Assembly: GCA_026770585.1 (NCBI GenBank)
Contig: MU647540.1
Coordinates: forward strand, 50,771 to 98,170
Origin: Baffinella frigidus
Taxonomy: Eukaryota > Cryptophyceae > Cryptomonadales > Baffinellaceae
Length of the DNA stretch: 47,400 nt
Reading direction: 5' to 3'
The first letter of the stretch is position 1. Every line of letters starts with the position of its first letter. Below, one piece after another: positions 1 through 8,001 of this stretch. A model generated the notes under the pieces. That model searched no databases, was not told where the DNA came from, and saw only the letters and a program-made list of their open reading frames with translations. The position numbers and the translations under genes were made by a program.

Positions 1-155
1 TCGTTTTCCATCTTGGCAGACAGGGCGGGTTCGTCCATGCCCCCCATCGCGTCCAGCCTCTCCGGGTGGTGGCGAAGGCACCGGATGATATCGTTATCGT
101 CGGTGACCGATTCCGTGAACGTAGCCCATGCTGTTTTGACTGTAGAGGTCCGCAT
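1..155 (-). CDS. 5' end of an unidentified protein, cut by the window edge
   Basis: An ATG at 155 opens a reading frame that runs leftward off the window without a stop (51 complete codons visible). It reads as ordinary protein: a polar N-terminus, then an acidic DDND stretch, a CLRHHPERLDAM segment and a GGMDEPA segment. I do not recognise a family. The 155-413 interval to the right holds only GT-rich sequence and promoter-like space shared with the divergent homeodomain-like gene. The start is taken as the first ATG, because upstream codons in this frame lead into low-complexity GT repeats. Confidence 0.5.
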   Translation of the reverse strand, partial: MRTSTVKTAWATFTESVTDDNDIIRCLRHHPERLDAMGGMDEPALSAKMEN

Positions 156-413
156 GTCTGCAAACTGTATTCGTGTGTGTGTGTGGTGGCTGAGACCAGT
201 CTTGGACAATTAATAGGATGGGCTCGTGTGCCTTAAATAAGACACATCCCCGTGTTTGAGACCGGTGGACACGTGCTTCTGAGACCGGGACACGTCTTGA
301 CACGTGCTTCTGGGGCCCGCCCCGGCTCGATCAGGATACAACACGTAGATGCAACTTTCTTCCCATAAATCACAATACAAACCCCGTTGCCACAGAGCGA
401 CACATACAATACC

Positions 414-866
414 ATGGACCCATACACCGTGTACCACACCCAAGAAGTTGTGTTGGTACGCCCATATGAACCTGCTGGGGACGAAGAACTCATGCAGTGG
501 CGACTATCTCTCTACACGATCGATCGCGTCGCAACAGACATATGGACCCATGTCCCACCCTCAACTGCGGCGACAGCACGTTGCCCCGATGGCGCGGCCA
601 ACTACAAGAAGAAGAAGAAGAAGCGCAAGCCTACGAGGGGGGGGGCGCTTAGTGCCCAGGATACCACAGACAGTCTCCGTCTGTGGATCCAACAGCGGAG
701 AAACCTCTACCCGACCACCGAAGAGAAGACGTGTTTCGCGAATGCTGTCGGCATTACACTCGTGCAAGTCCACACTTTCTGTTCCAACTACCGCAAGCGC
801 TTCGGTATGGTCGACGACAGGACCTTGGGCTACAAGGAAGCACGTGGTCTACCGGGTCGCTCTTAA
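414..866 (+). CDS. TALE-homeodomain-like putative DNA-binding protein
   Basis: A 150-aa protein starting at the ATG in an ACCATGG context. Residues about 64-72 form a lysine-rich run that should act as a nuclear localisation signal. Residues about 86-130 match the TALE (KN) homeodomain pattern: a hydrophobic helix with L-W, the YPT..EK turn at about 99-105, a short middle helix, then a recognition helix with Q118, V119, N125, R127 and R129. N125 corresponds to the invariant homeodomain Asn51 and R127 to Arg53. Trp48 and Phe49 of the canonical helix are replaced by Phe122 and Cys123, and the canonical NPYP turn is NLYP. Known: TALE homeodomains bind DNA as transcription factors. Inferred: the product enters the nucleus and binds DNA. 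The N-terminal 60 residues are unrecognised. The fold assignment rests on motif reading only. Confidence 0.7.
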   Translation: MDPYTVYHTQEVVLVRPYEPAGDEELMQWRLSLYTIDRVATDIWTHVPPSTAATARCPDGAANYKKKKKKRKPTRGGALSAQDTTDSLRLWIQQRRNLYPTTEEKTCFANAVGITLVQVHTFCSNYRKRFGMVDDRTLGYKEARGLPGRS

Positions 867-1314
867 GTGGCCAATAGGGTTATGTGCCACACCGATGGTA
901 CATCGCAAGCACTCCGGGGATGAGGCACTCTGGCAAGGAGGGTCGTCGATGATGTGTGTGTAAGTAAAGCACAAAACGAACATGTATGGACAAATGCCTC
1001 CCCCTCCCGCAGCCTGCATGATGTACAGCGTTTACGCCACCCCTACACAAAGAAGAGCCACTACGTAGACAAAACACGGGGTTTACATATGCTCTATTCT
1101 CAGATCAGATGAGCAGCCTCAGCGACCGTAACACATCTGCCAAATACAAGGGACAGGGGTGTGATGATGCACGGTGTGAGGGGAGGGGAGTATGTTGGGA
1201 TGCAACCACGGCACACCAGGAAATCTGCAGCAACACACACGCAGAAATCTGCAGTAATACACATGCCGGACTTTCACGTTTCACATATGTATTGTAAACA
1301 CACACACACACCCC
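867..1314. other. intergenic region, no gene seen
   Basis: About 450 bases between the homeodomain-like gene and the convergent acidic repeat gene. It holds a near-duplicate pair of short AAATCTGCAG(C/T)AA segments around 1219-1255 and a CA microsatellite at about 1296-1313. I see no convincing coding region or RNA gene. Confidence 0.5.
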
Positions 1315-2076
1315 TTAGACGTTTTGCTTTGCCCCGGTGGTCTCGCCGGTAGGAGGCTTCTCGCCGTCCTTGGTAGGAGGCTTCTCGCCGTCCTTGGTAG
1401 GAGGCTTCTCGCCGTCCTTGGTAGTAGTCTTCTCGCTGTCTTCGGTAGGAGGCTTCTCGCCGTCCTTGGTAGTAGTCTTCTCGGCGTCCCCGGTAGTAGT
1501 CTTCTCGGTGTCCCCGGTAGTAGTCTTCTCGGTGTCTTCGGCAACAGACTTATCAGCGTCTTCGGCGGTAGTCTTCTCGGTGTCTTCGGCAACAGACTTG
1601 TCACCATCCTCGACAACAGCCGCGTTGGGTTCAGTCTCCCCAACGGGTTCCACAACCATGTCCTTGGCGGTGTCGGTAGAGTCGATACCATCCTTCTGGA
1701 CAGTGCCCATGTCCATCTCATCGATGGAAGTGTCTGCATCGACCTCTTCCGAAGTCTCCGACGTATTTTCGGAAGTCCCCGTCATAGGGTCGTCACCGGT
1801 CTCGACGGCGCTTCCGCTCGCCGCCGCCAGGATGACATCCTTGGCTTCCTTGTTTGCCAACTTAGTCGCCTTGCTACGGGCCACCTTCAACTTCAACTTG
1901 CTTGCGGTCTCCTCCGGCGACAGGTCCTTCTTGATCTTAGCCAGCGACTTACGCGGTGCTTTCACGCCACACGTGCACATGAGCGACGAGTTCACAACAG
2001 TCTTGGCCCGCTGCTTATTCACGACGGACTTGGTAGTCTCCGTGTTTTCCACGGGGACAAGAGGCGTGTCGCACAT
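1315..2076 (-). CDS. acidic Thr/Glu/Lys-rich repeat protein
   Basis: A 253-aa protein. Residues 1-90 are basic and lysine-rich (KIKKDLSPEE and similar). The rest is strongly acidic and ends in tandem 8-residue repeats of the type D-G/T/A-E-K-T/P-T/P-T-K/E/G. The C-terminal copies are nearly identical (EKPPTKDG), while the inner ones diverge to EKTTTGDT and DKSVAEDT, so the array has grown at its C-terminal end. There is no transmembrane segment or signal peptide. Such low-complexity charged tails are usually disordered. I infer a nucleic-acid- or protein-binding basic head with a disordered tail, but do not recognise a family. The ATG at 2076 is chosen because the upstream in-frame start would be GTG. 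Stop is TAA at 1315-1317. Confidence 0.7.
   Translation of the reverse strand: MCDTPLVPVENTETTKSVVNKQRAKTVVNSSLMCTCGVKAPRKSLAKIKKDLSPEETASKLKLKVARSKATKLANKEAKDVILAAASGSAVETGDDPMTGTSENTSETSEEVDADTSIDEMDMGTVQKDGIDSTDTAKDMVVEPVGETEPNAAVVEDGDKSVAEDTEKTTAEDADKSVAEDTEKTTTGDTEKTTTGDAEKTTTKDGEKPPTEDSEKTTTKDGEKPPTKDGEKPPTKDGEKPPTGETTGAKQNV
1333..1545. repeat. 24-bp coding minisatellite
   Basis: Tandem 24-bp units (plus-strand core GTAGGAGGCTTCTCGCCGTC) encode the 8-aa repeats of the acidic protein. The unit length is a multiple of three, so copy-number change keeps the frame. Homogeneity is highest at 1346-1420. Confidence 0.85.
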
Positions 2077-2342
2077 GCCTGTGAGTGATATGAATTGGGT
2101 TTGTCGAGAGGAGAATCCGCTTATCGGCGCCAGTGGAGTTGAGTAAACCCCCACTCCCCGTGTTCAACACGTATAGAAGATCATCTGATCCCACGTATAA
2201 GTAACGTGACCAGGAAACCAGCAATGTATCGGACACACTCCATCGGGCGTGACAACAGCACTACACGGTGACGTAGTGATACGCCCACTTCGTGGGCGTC
2301 TGCGCCGATGCGAAGCAAACCCGCCCCCCTCCCGCATCGTCT

Positions 2343-3491
2343 CTATGAGTCGTTCTCTGTAAGGAATCTTATCACACGATGCCATACTTCCCTACGCGCA
2401 TTCGAACCGACTATTAGATCGAAGTGACCGTACTGCTCTATCTGGCCCCATTGGCGACCTAAACGCTCATGTATACACGTCTCGGCTCGAGATGCGAGCT
2501 TCTCAACGCAGCTTGGCGGACACTGCATGTCAACCTCCCCGGACAACATCAGCATTGGAATCTTGGTCGCGGCGAACCGCTGTGCGTACACTGTGTTACC
2601 GTCACTAGAAACAAGACCACCCGGCTGCAAAGCGGAGCGCATCTGTCCTATCAGGGCGATCGACATAGGTTCCCAGTTCTTGCGGAACATATTCCGAGCG
2701 ACGTTTGCGTCTACATTCCTGCGACTGAAGAATAGACTGTCCCAATAACTGTTCACACGGAACGAGAAGGGTGCAAGAAAACGCTGCACCAATTCCGCGT
2801 GGATGCTCGGCAAACAGCGCACGAACGGCCACATCCATAGATAGTCTTTCCACTTACTCCCACTCATGAAAAGAGACCCAGCGATACACACCCCCGCACG
2901 GATTCTTCCCATCTCGCCACTTTCCGCAGTCGCCTCGCATTGCAGAAGCATAGCACCCATACTATGTCCAACGAAATGAACAGGATTTCCCGTCAATGAA
3001 TACACCATTTCGATGATTGCTCTACAGTCCTCAAGGTGGTCTTCGAAACACCAGTTACCTTGCTGTCCCCCCACGCGGCCCGTATTCTTGCTCATACCGC
3101 TGCCTCGAAGCTCCACGAGCCACGTGTCCCACCCTTGATCTGATAGGTAGTCTGCCACACTGACGTCTGGTTCCAAGTCAAACGTGAACCTGTTTGAGGC
3201 CAGTCCATGGCACAACACAATCGAGTGTTTGTGGCGCGCAGCACCGGCAACCGCAACAGGCGGGGTAAAACGCCACATTCTTAGAGTGTACATGTCACGC
3301 GTCGTAAACGAAATCATCTGCCGCACAGGCGCAGAAACAGGTGCAGGATCAGAGACACCGTTTATACTTGCAACTATGCCGTCTGTGAGCGCATCATGCA
3401 GTTCTGAAGACATCGAGGATGTCACACGGGCTGGTTCGCTTGGTCTAAGAGCAGTTATATAGCAGTAATGTTGAGACATTTCACCACCCAT
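2343..3491 (-). CDS. alpha/beta-hydrolase (lipase/esterase-like)
   Basis: A 382-aa protein with a complete alpha/beta-hydrolase signature. It has the oxyanion-hole HG at 95-96, the nucleophile elbow GHSMG with Ser177, the acid Asp321 in a SGEVD strand end, and the catalytic His356 in YGHFD. The lid region (about 205-290) is Trp/Phe-rich, which suits a lipid or other hydrophobic substrate. No signal peptide is obvious, so action is probably intracellular. Known: this fold covers lipases, esterases, thioesterases and epoxide hydrolases, and the substrate cannot be read from motifs. It resembles the acid-lipase/monoacylglycerol-lipase arrangement (nucleophile near residue 177, long insert, late Asp-His). 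It is divergent to the ankyrin gene on the right. An alternative in-frame ATG lies four codons downstream. Confidence 0.85.
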   Translation of the reverse strand: MGGEMSQHYCYITALRPSEPARVTSSMSSELHDALTDGIVASINGVSDPAPVSAPVRQMISFTTRDMYTLRMWRFTPPVAVAGAARHKHSIVLCHGLASNRFTFDLEPDVSVADYLSDQGWDTWLVELRGSGMSKNTGRVGGQQGNWCFEDHLEDCRAIIEMVYSLTGNPVHFVGHSMGAMLLQCEATAESGEMGRIRAGVCIAGSLFMSGSKWKDYLWMWPFVRCLPSIHAELVQRFLAPFSFRVNSYWDSLFFSRRNVDANVARNMFRKNWEPMSIALIGQMRSALQPGGLVSSDGNTVYAQRFAATKIPMLMLSGEVDMQCPPSCVEKLASRAETCIHERLGRQWGQIEQYGHFDLIVGSNARREVWHRVIRFLTENDS

Positions 3492-3648
3492 GTGTTGCTA
3501 TATACACGGAAGGGGTGGGCGGGGAGAAGCAGTGCGGAAGGTGCATGTGTACACGGGACGCAACATGCACACTACGAAGATACAAAGCGTGTGCTACAAA
3601 CAGTATGAGTATATCAGTATCCAGGTCCCCTATCACAACCCAACTGCA

Positions 3649-4629
3649 ATGGGGAGATCGACTCCACGACTTGCGGAGATAGAGGAGACGGAGGAGGAGA
3701 AAGCTATCACAGAGAGGTTCAAGCGTCCCCCGCGCGACGAGTTGCTCAACGACAACGAATATGCTATAATGCGTGCGATATGGAAAGCCGACGTGGACAC
3801 ACTACAATATCTACTGGAGACCGGAAACGCTGGACATTTTTGTGGTGTGGGGGGTGCGGACCCACAGACGGCACTACAGGCCTGTCTGTATGGACATTTG
3901 CGGTGTCAAAAGGGGTTGAGCGAGACTCTACGGGCAATGACGCTTCTGATCATGCACGGTGCGGATGTGAACCATTGCGAAGGAATGGGGTTCGAAACCG
4001 TTCTATCGAATGCAGTCGCCCGCAAAGATGACGCGGTCGTGGCGTTTCTACTCGCACATGGCGCGGATGTGCACAAGTTGTATGGTAAACCGCTCAACCA
4101 TTCGAGTATCCCCGACCGGACCGTGCTATTCCACTGCACAAAGGCGTCTACTGCAGAGCTTCTCATACTGAACGGTGCCGTTGTCAACGCGACAGATAGC
4201 CTCGGCTTTACCCCATTGCACTACCTCGTCCTCGAGATGAACTGGGCAGAGTCAGCTCCGTTCATGGACGACTACATAGGGGTCATGCAGACCCTTGTCC
4301 GTCATGGCGCGGACATCGAATCGAGGACCATGGTCCTGAAACACGGACCACATGGCATCACCCCGCTCCATTTAGCAGCACATGTTGGTATGGAAAACGC
4401 GATTGTGGCACTTCTTGCTCTTGGTGCTAACATCGAAGCAAAGGACCTCGTTCATGCCAGAACACCTCTGCATCTAGCAGCACAGACGAAGATGGTCCAG
4501 TGTGTACACACCTTGATGTTTTACGGGGCTCGTGTAGACGCCGTGGACAACATAGGGAAAATTCCTCTTGACATGTTCAGTAAGGACATGATGTCGTCGT
4601 TGGTTACGCGCCAGCATGCACGCATGTAA
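3649..4629 (+). CDS. ankyrin-repeat protein
   Basis: A 326-aa protein. After an acidic N-terminus (EIEETEEEK) come about seven ankyrin repeats, with hallmarks such as LLIMHGADVN, LLAHGADVHK, LILNGAVVN, GFTPLHYLV, TLVRHGADIE, GITPLHLAAHVG and RTPLHLAAQTK. Ankyrin stacks bind proteins, and in giant viruses they commonly act as host-interaction adaptors. No F-box or PRANC C-terminus is evident; it ends in DMFSKDMMSSLVTRQ. The ATG at 3649 precedes the folded part. An in-frame upstream extension to 3490 is low-complexity and overlaps the divergent hydrolase start, so it is probably leader. Confidence 0.88.
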   Translation: MGRSTPRLAEIEETEEEKAITERFKRPPRDELLNDNEYAIMRAIWKADVDTLQYLLETGNAGHFCGVGGADPQTALQACLYGHLRCQKGLSETLRAMTLLIMHGADVNHCEGMGFETVLSNAVARKDDAVVAFLLAHGADVHKLYGKPLNHSSIPDRTVLFHCTKASTAELLILNGAVVNATDSLGFTPLHYLVLEMNWAESAPFMDDYIGVMQTLVRHGADIESRTMVLKHGPHGITPLHLAAHVGMENAIVALLALGANIEAKDLVHARTPLHLAAQTKMVQCVHTLMFYGARVDAVDNIGKIPLDMFSKDMMSSLVTRQHARM

Positions 4630-4663
4630 CATAGCAGCTAGGTCGTGGAATGGTCTGGTATGA

Positions 4664-4684
4664 ACAAATACAAGTTGTATTTGT
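4664..4684. terminator. perfect palindrome at a convergent 3' end
   Basis: Ten bases (4664-4673), one central base and their exact reverse complement (4675-4684) form a perfect AT-rich inverted repeat just after the ankyrin stop, and its left half recurs at 4689-4700. It lies between two convergent ankyrin genes. Some giant viruses end transcripts at hairpins, so a transcript-end signal is plausible but unproven. Confidence 0.4.
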
Positions 4685-4960
4685 GTGAACAAATACAAGT
4701 TCGACAAGAAGATGGTGCAGTTGTTGCGGAGTGAGTGGCGAGGAGTCATGCGAGGTAGCGGGATGGAGCAGTCTATGCTATCGTGGATCGTTTGGGCCCC
4801 CATTTGAGATTGTTTGTATTGAAACGCACACACCGGCACCACACGGACAGAGACACGCACACCCGTCCCTGCTACTCTTCCTCTCTCTTGCCCGCACACT
4901 CGAGGCGCCCCATAGGCACCTCCAGAGGCACCTGCAGGCCTTAAGCGTTGGACTTTGTGT

Positions 4961-5812
4961 TCAGAGGTACTCGAGCACAATGCGGACCACCCCCAAGTCT
5001 AGCCCGCGCACCCTCGACGCCGCCCCCAACCGCTCCTGGTGCCCCATTGCAAACGCTTCACACTGGGCGACACGGAGCGCCTCGCGGCGCGCTGGTTCTG
5101 CGAGCAACATCTCGCGGATACGTACGAAACCGGAGCGTGAGGGGAGCAAGGGGCCGCCCTGGTTCATACGCACAGTCGATCTGGCGAGGAGGGACAGCGG
5201 TGGATTGCCACGCGGCTCAATGTACTCGGCCCCGCGTTCGAGCAGCATCCACACCATGCCAGGCTGGCAGTGGTCTAGAGCCTTGTGGAGCGCGGTCTTC
5301 CTGTGCCCGGTTCTATTGCCGAGTATAGCATCGGCCAGCGCGCCTTGCTCGAGCAGGTACGTTGCCATACGCGGGTTCAGATGTATGACCGCGAAATGCA
5401 ACGCGGTGTTCCCACGGAGGTCGAACGTAGAAACGTCGGCGAGGTGCTTGCGCAGCAAGACCGCGAGAGGTAGGTTCTGGAACATCGCAGCGTAGTGCAG
5501 GGCGGTTCTGCCGGCGCCGTCACGTGCGTCCACGTCTGCGCCGTAGTTCAACAGCATGTCCACGACTTCGAGGTGGTTGCCCAGCGCCGCCCAGAGCATC
5601 GGAGTCCCATTGTAAAAGCCCTCCCCGTTGAAAGGCCACGGAAGTCCAGGCGGGCACACCCCCTTGACACACCCCGTCGGGTCGTACCAGTGGCCTTTCG
5701 TGTCCAGAGACACGTTGGTGGCGATCATGGCAGCAACGTCCCCTTTGTGGCCGCGGATTGCAGCAGACGAGAGCACGTTCACGCGCCTCGAGTCGACCCC
5801 CCTGGTCTGCAT
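4961..5812 (-). CDS. ankyrin-repeat protein with C-terminal RLG/LDL motif
   Basis: A 283-aa protein with about six ankyrin repeats: GTPMLWAALGNHLEVVDMLL, GADVDARDGAGRTALHYAA, LRGNTALHFAVIHLN, YLLEQGALADA and KTALHKALDHCQPG are clear. Its C-terminus carries the pattern AMGxxxRLGxxSxVRxLDL followed by a hydrophobic helix (VVRIVLEYL). The same pattern occurs in the non-ankyrin protein at 36626-37051, so it is likely a discrete docking module comparable in position to F-box/PRANC tails. ATG at 5812, stop at 4961. It is convergent with the ankyrin gene on the left. Confidence 0.88.
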   Translation of the reverse strand: MQTRGVDSRRVNVLSSAAIRGHKGDVAAMIATNVSLDTKGHWYDPTGCVKGVCPPGLPWPFNGEGFYNGTPMLWAALGNHLEVVDMLLNYGADVDARDGAGRTALHYAAMFQNLPLAVLLRKHLADVSTFDLRGNTALHFAVIHLNPRMATYLLEQGALADAILGNRTGHRKTALHKALDHCQPGMVWMLLERGAEYIEPRGNPPLSLLARSTVRMNQGGPLLPSRSGFVRIREMLLAEPARREALRVAQCEAFAMGHQERLGAASRVRGLDLGVVRIVLEYL

Positions 5813-6238
5813 TGCCGTGCAGTCACCACCCCGCGCCGCGACACCCCCACACCGCCCCTGTACAGCCCTTGCGCAGCGCCTCTCTGCCCTTTGTCCGCTG
5901 ACACCCTAATCTTAGGTGGACACATGGTGACTTAAGTGGACATGTGTTTTCTCAGTTGACATATGGATTAAGTAAACAATGTATGGGCAAATATTGAGCG
6001 AAATCACAACCTAAAGGACCGGAGAGACGGGTTGGGTCGAATACACCACGAAACCACAACGGTTATACGTGACTCGCGTACACGAAAACATACCACTTGG
6101 GTGAACAATAGGCCCATACACCCTACTGTAGGGACATAAGACTTCCACGGGTAACCCCATCCACCATTGTTCACTGCAAAGGTAGTAAAGAAGCCGACCT
6201 CCAATCCAGACATCTCACCCCCAAAGTACCGCTTGTCC
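5813..6238. other. intergenic region, no gene seen
   Basis: About 425 bases between divergent genes. It contains three related short segments around 5912-5970 (GTGGACACATGG, AGTGGACATGTG, AGTTGACATATG) that could be promoter elements or decayed repeats. No coding sequence is supported. Confidence 0.4.
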
Positions 6239-6913
6239 ATGCTGAAGCGCAAGAACGACCCACTTGGCGCGCCAAGGGACAAGCAGATAACGAGAGTTCA
6301 ATCCGACCATAAATCCAACACCCACAAGGTCTCCGTCGGAGATGTCACATTCCGGCGCTTACCATCATGGCCCATGTCTGGGACGGACCCTGCACCGCCG
6401 GTTCCCATTAGACGCCGCTACCCATTGAGCGTCTCGTGGGAAACGACAGTTGAGGTCTTCACCATCCCTGCGAGAGAACGCGCGCGCGACGCCGACAGTT
6501 TCATTCGTAGAGCAATCGACCCTGAGATTGAACTCACGTGCGATGCTGACAGTTTCGTCCGCAGAGCCATCATCCCTGGGATTGAACGCGCTCGCGATGC
6601 CGGCAATTTCACTTACAAATCTACCGACCATGAGATTGAATACACGCACGATACCGATAGTTTTGTTCGCGGAGCCATCGTCCCTGATATTAAACGCGCG
6701 CTCGATGCAGACTGTTTCGCCCGCAAAGTCTCCGTTCAAGACGACACACCTGCGGGTTTCCTCATGTCGTGGATGCCCGCATCTATGAAGGCTCGTATCA
6801 CACACGGGACACGGAACGTCTCAAGTGGCACGGCTGTCGACGTGCACAACTCGGAAGATTCCGACGGAACTTCTTCGCCTGGTCCTATTTGTTGTCAGTA
6901 TGGAAACGCGTAG
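6239..6913 (+). CDS. protein with five 18-residue repeats
   Basis: A 224-aa reading frame. After a basic N-terminus the centre holds about five copies of an 18-aa unit of the form DADSFxRRAIxPxIExxR (54-bp period, about 6490-6720). Copies have drifted (DAGNFTYKSTD, DTDSFVRGAIV, DADCFARKVSV) while the frame stays open. The opposite strand is also open across the repeats (6365-6805), an expected effect of a 54-bp period, so the strand is not certain. I prefer the plus strand because it has the longer open frame with an ATG at 6239. No known domain is recognised. Confidence 0.4.
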   Translation: MLKRKNDPLGAPRDKQITRVQSDHKSNTHKVSVGDVTFRRLPSWPMSGTDPAPPVPIRRRYPLSVSWETTVEVFTIPARERARDADSFIRRAIDPEIELTCDADSFVRRAIIPGIERARDAGNFTYKSTDHEIEYTHDTDSFVRGAIVPDIKRALDADCFARKVSVQDDTPAGFLMSWMPASMKARITHGTRNVSSGTAVDVHNSEDSDGTSSPGPICCQYGNA

Positions 6914-7062
6914 ATTCACATTCACATACCACACCCAAACCACTTCCGTTGGCGGTCCCATTTTATTCCACACCAACCCCGGAGAGAGCGCCACCCGAAG
7001 AGTGTAGCGCGTCCACCCGGAGAGAGCACCACCCGAGGACGTGTCGCGGATGGTCCCAGACC

Positions 7063-7317
7063 ATGTCCAAGAAACCGAGTGGTGGTGGTGGTGGTGGTGG
7101 TGGTGGTAGTGGTAGTGTATGTATGTCTAAGTCTCAAGGTGGTGGTGGTGGTGGTGGTGGTGGTGGTGGTAGTATATGTATGTCTAAGTCTCAAGGTGGT
7201 GGTGGTGGTGGTGGTAGTATATGTATGTCTAAGTCTCAAGGTGGTGGTGGTGGTGGTGGTGGTGGTAGTGTATGTATGTCTAAGTCTCAAGGTGATGCGA
7301 AATCCAGAATTTTTTGA
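7063..7317 (+). CDS. glycine-rich repeat ORF (polyGly plus CMSKSQ)
   Basis: An 84-aa frame from ATG 7063 reads MSKKPS, then four blocks of 7-11 glycines separated by S(V/I)CMSKSQ, and ends in GDAKSRIF. The DNA is an array of GGT triplet runs with a conserved spacer. The spacer is kept at the DNA level, so this could be a minisatellite without coding function. The spacer staying in frame in all four copies (each glycine run is a whole number of codons) slightly favours coding. No family is recognised. Confidence 0.3.
   Translation: MSKKPSGGGGGGGGGSGSVCMSKSQGGGGGGGGGGGSICMSKSQGGGGGGGSICMSKSQGGGGGGGGGSVCMSKSQGDAKSRIF
7078..7290. repeat. (GGT)n minisatellite with 24-bp spacer
   Basis: Four runs of GGT triplets of differing lengths alternate with a nearly identical spacer, AGT(G/A)TATGTATGTCTAAGTC followed by TCAA. 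Spacer identity is much higher than expected for ancient repeats, so expansion is recent. Confidence 0.9.
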
Positions 7318-7674
7318 ATACAAGCGATGGATACGGCGCAGTTGAGATCTAGTATTAGAGCGACCCGAAGCTTACAGCAGCACATCCAACGTGCATGCCT
7401 GGACGATCGAACAGATCCATGAGAAGACGTAGCACCGGTGTCTGGTGGCGCTGGTTGTGGACCTGGTGCAGTTGAGTAAAACTCTGTCACAACACCCCAC
7501 AGTTGTTGTCGCATGGTCCTGGACGGGAGGCGCCTTGTCGCATCGTCTCGAACCCGTGATATCTATCGATGTTGGCCCATATATTATGTTCTGTCCAAGA
7601 TCATACGCATCACATCTTTATCCACGCCCTCCTTCTCTGTCATATGCTACAGCAAGAGGGTCCACCCTTGCAAT
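7318..7674. other. noncoding interval, nothing recognised
   Basis: About 355 bases between the glycine-rich array and the ankyrin fragment. I see no conserved reading frame, repeat or RNA gene. Confidence 0.4.
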
Positions 7675-8001
7675 TCATCTGAGCTCTACGACATTGTCCA
7701 ACTCATCCGCAAAAGCGGTGCGTTCAAATTTGAAAGCGAATGAACTGGACATACGAACTAAATCGCCTGCAGTATATCCATTTCTACTTCTAGTCACAGT
7801 GGATGCACCAAATTTAACTAGATAACGCGCCACTGTTACGTTTCCGTCATATGCAGCGGAACGTAACGCTTCATCAATGCCGTCAAGTGACACCCCGCTG
7901 GCAAGCAGAAGCTGTACCACATACACACGGTCGCGACCTCCTGTTGCATGACACAGTATGCTTGTTCCACTAGTGTGGCCCGATGACCATCGACCGGTCA
8001 T
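7675..8001 (-). pseudogene. truncated ankyrin-repeat gene fragment
   Basis: A 108-aa frame carrying two ankyrin repeats (VVQLLLASGVSLDG, then ALRSAAYDGNVTVARYLVKFGAS) and a C-terminal tail. It begins abruptly in the first repeat (GTSILCHATGG) and its ATG at 8001 lies inside the divergent nuclease gene, which starts at 7983. The N-terminal repeats of a normal ankyrin protein are missing. I read this as a remnant whose 5' end was replaced when the nuclease gene came to lie beside it. A short functional ankyrin protein cannot be excluded. Confidence 0.55.

Noticed and set aside
6365-6805. Minus-strand repeat ORF (146 codons)
   Set aside because: It mirrors the plus-strand 18-aa repeats. A 54-bp period keeps several frames open, and the plus frame is longer.
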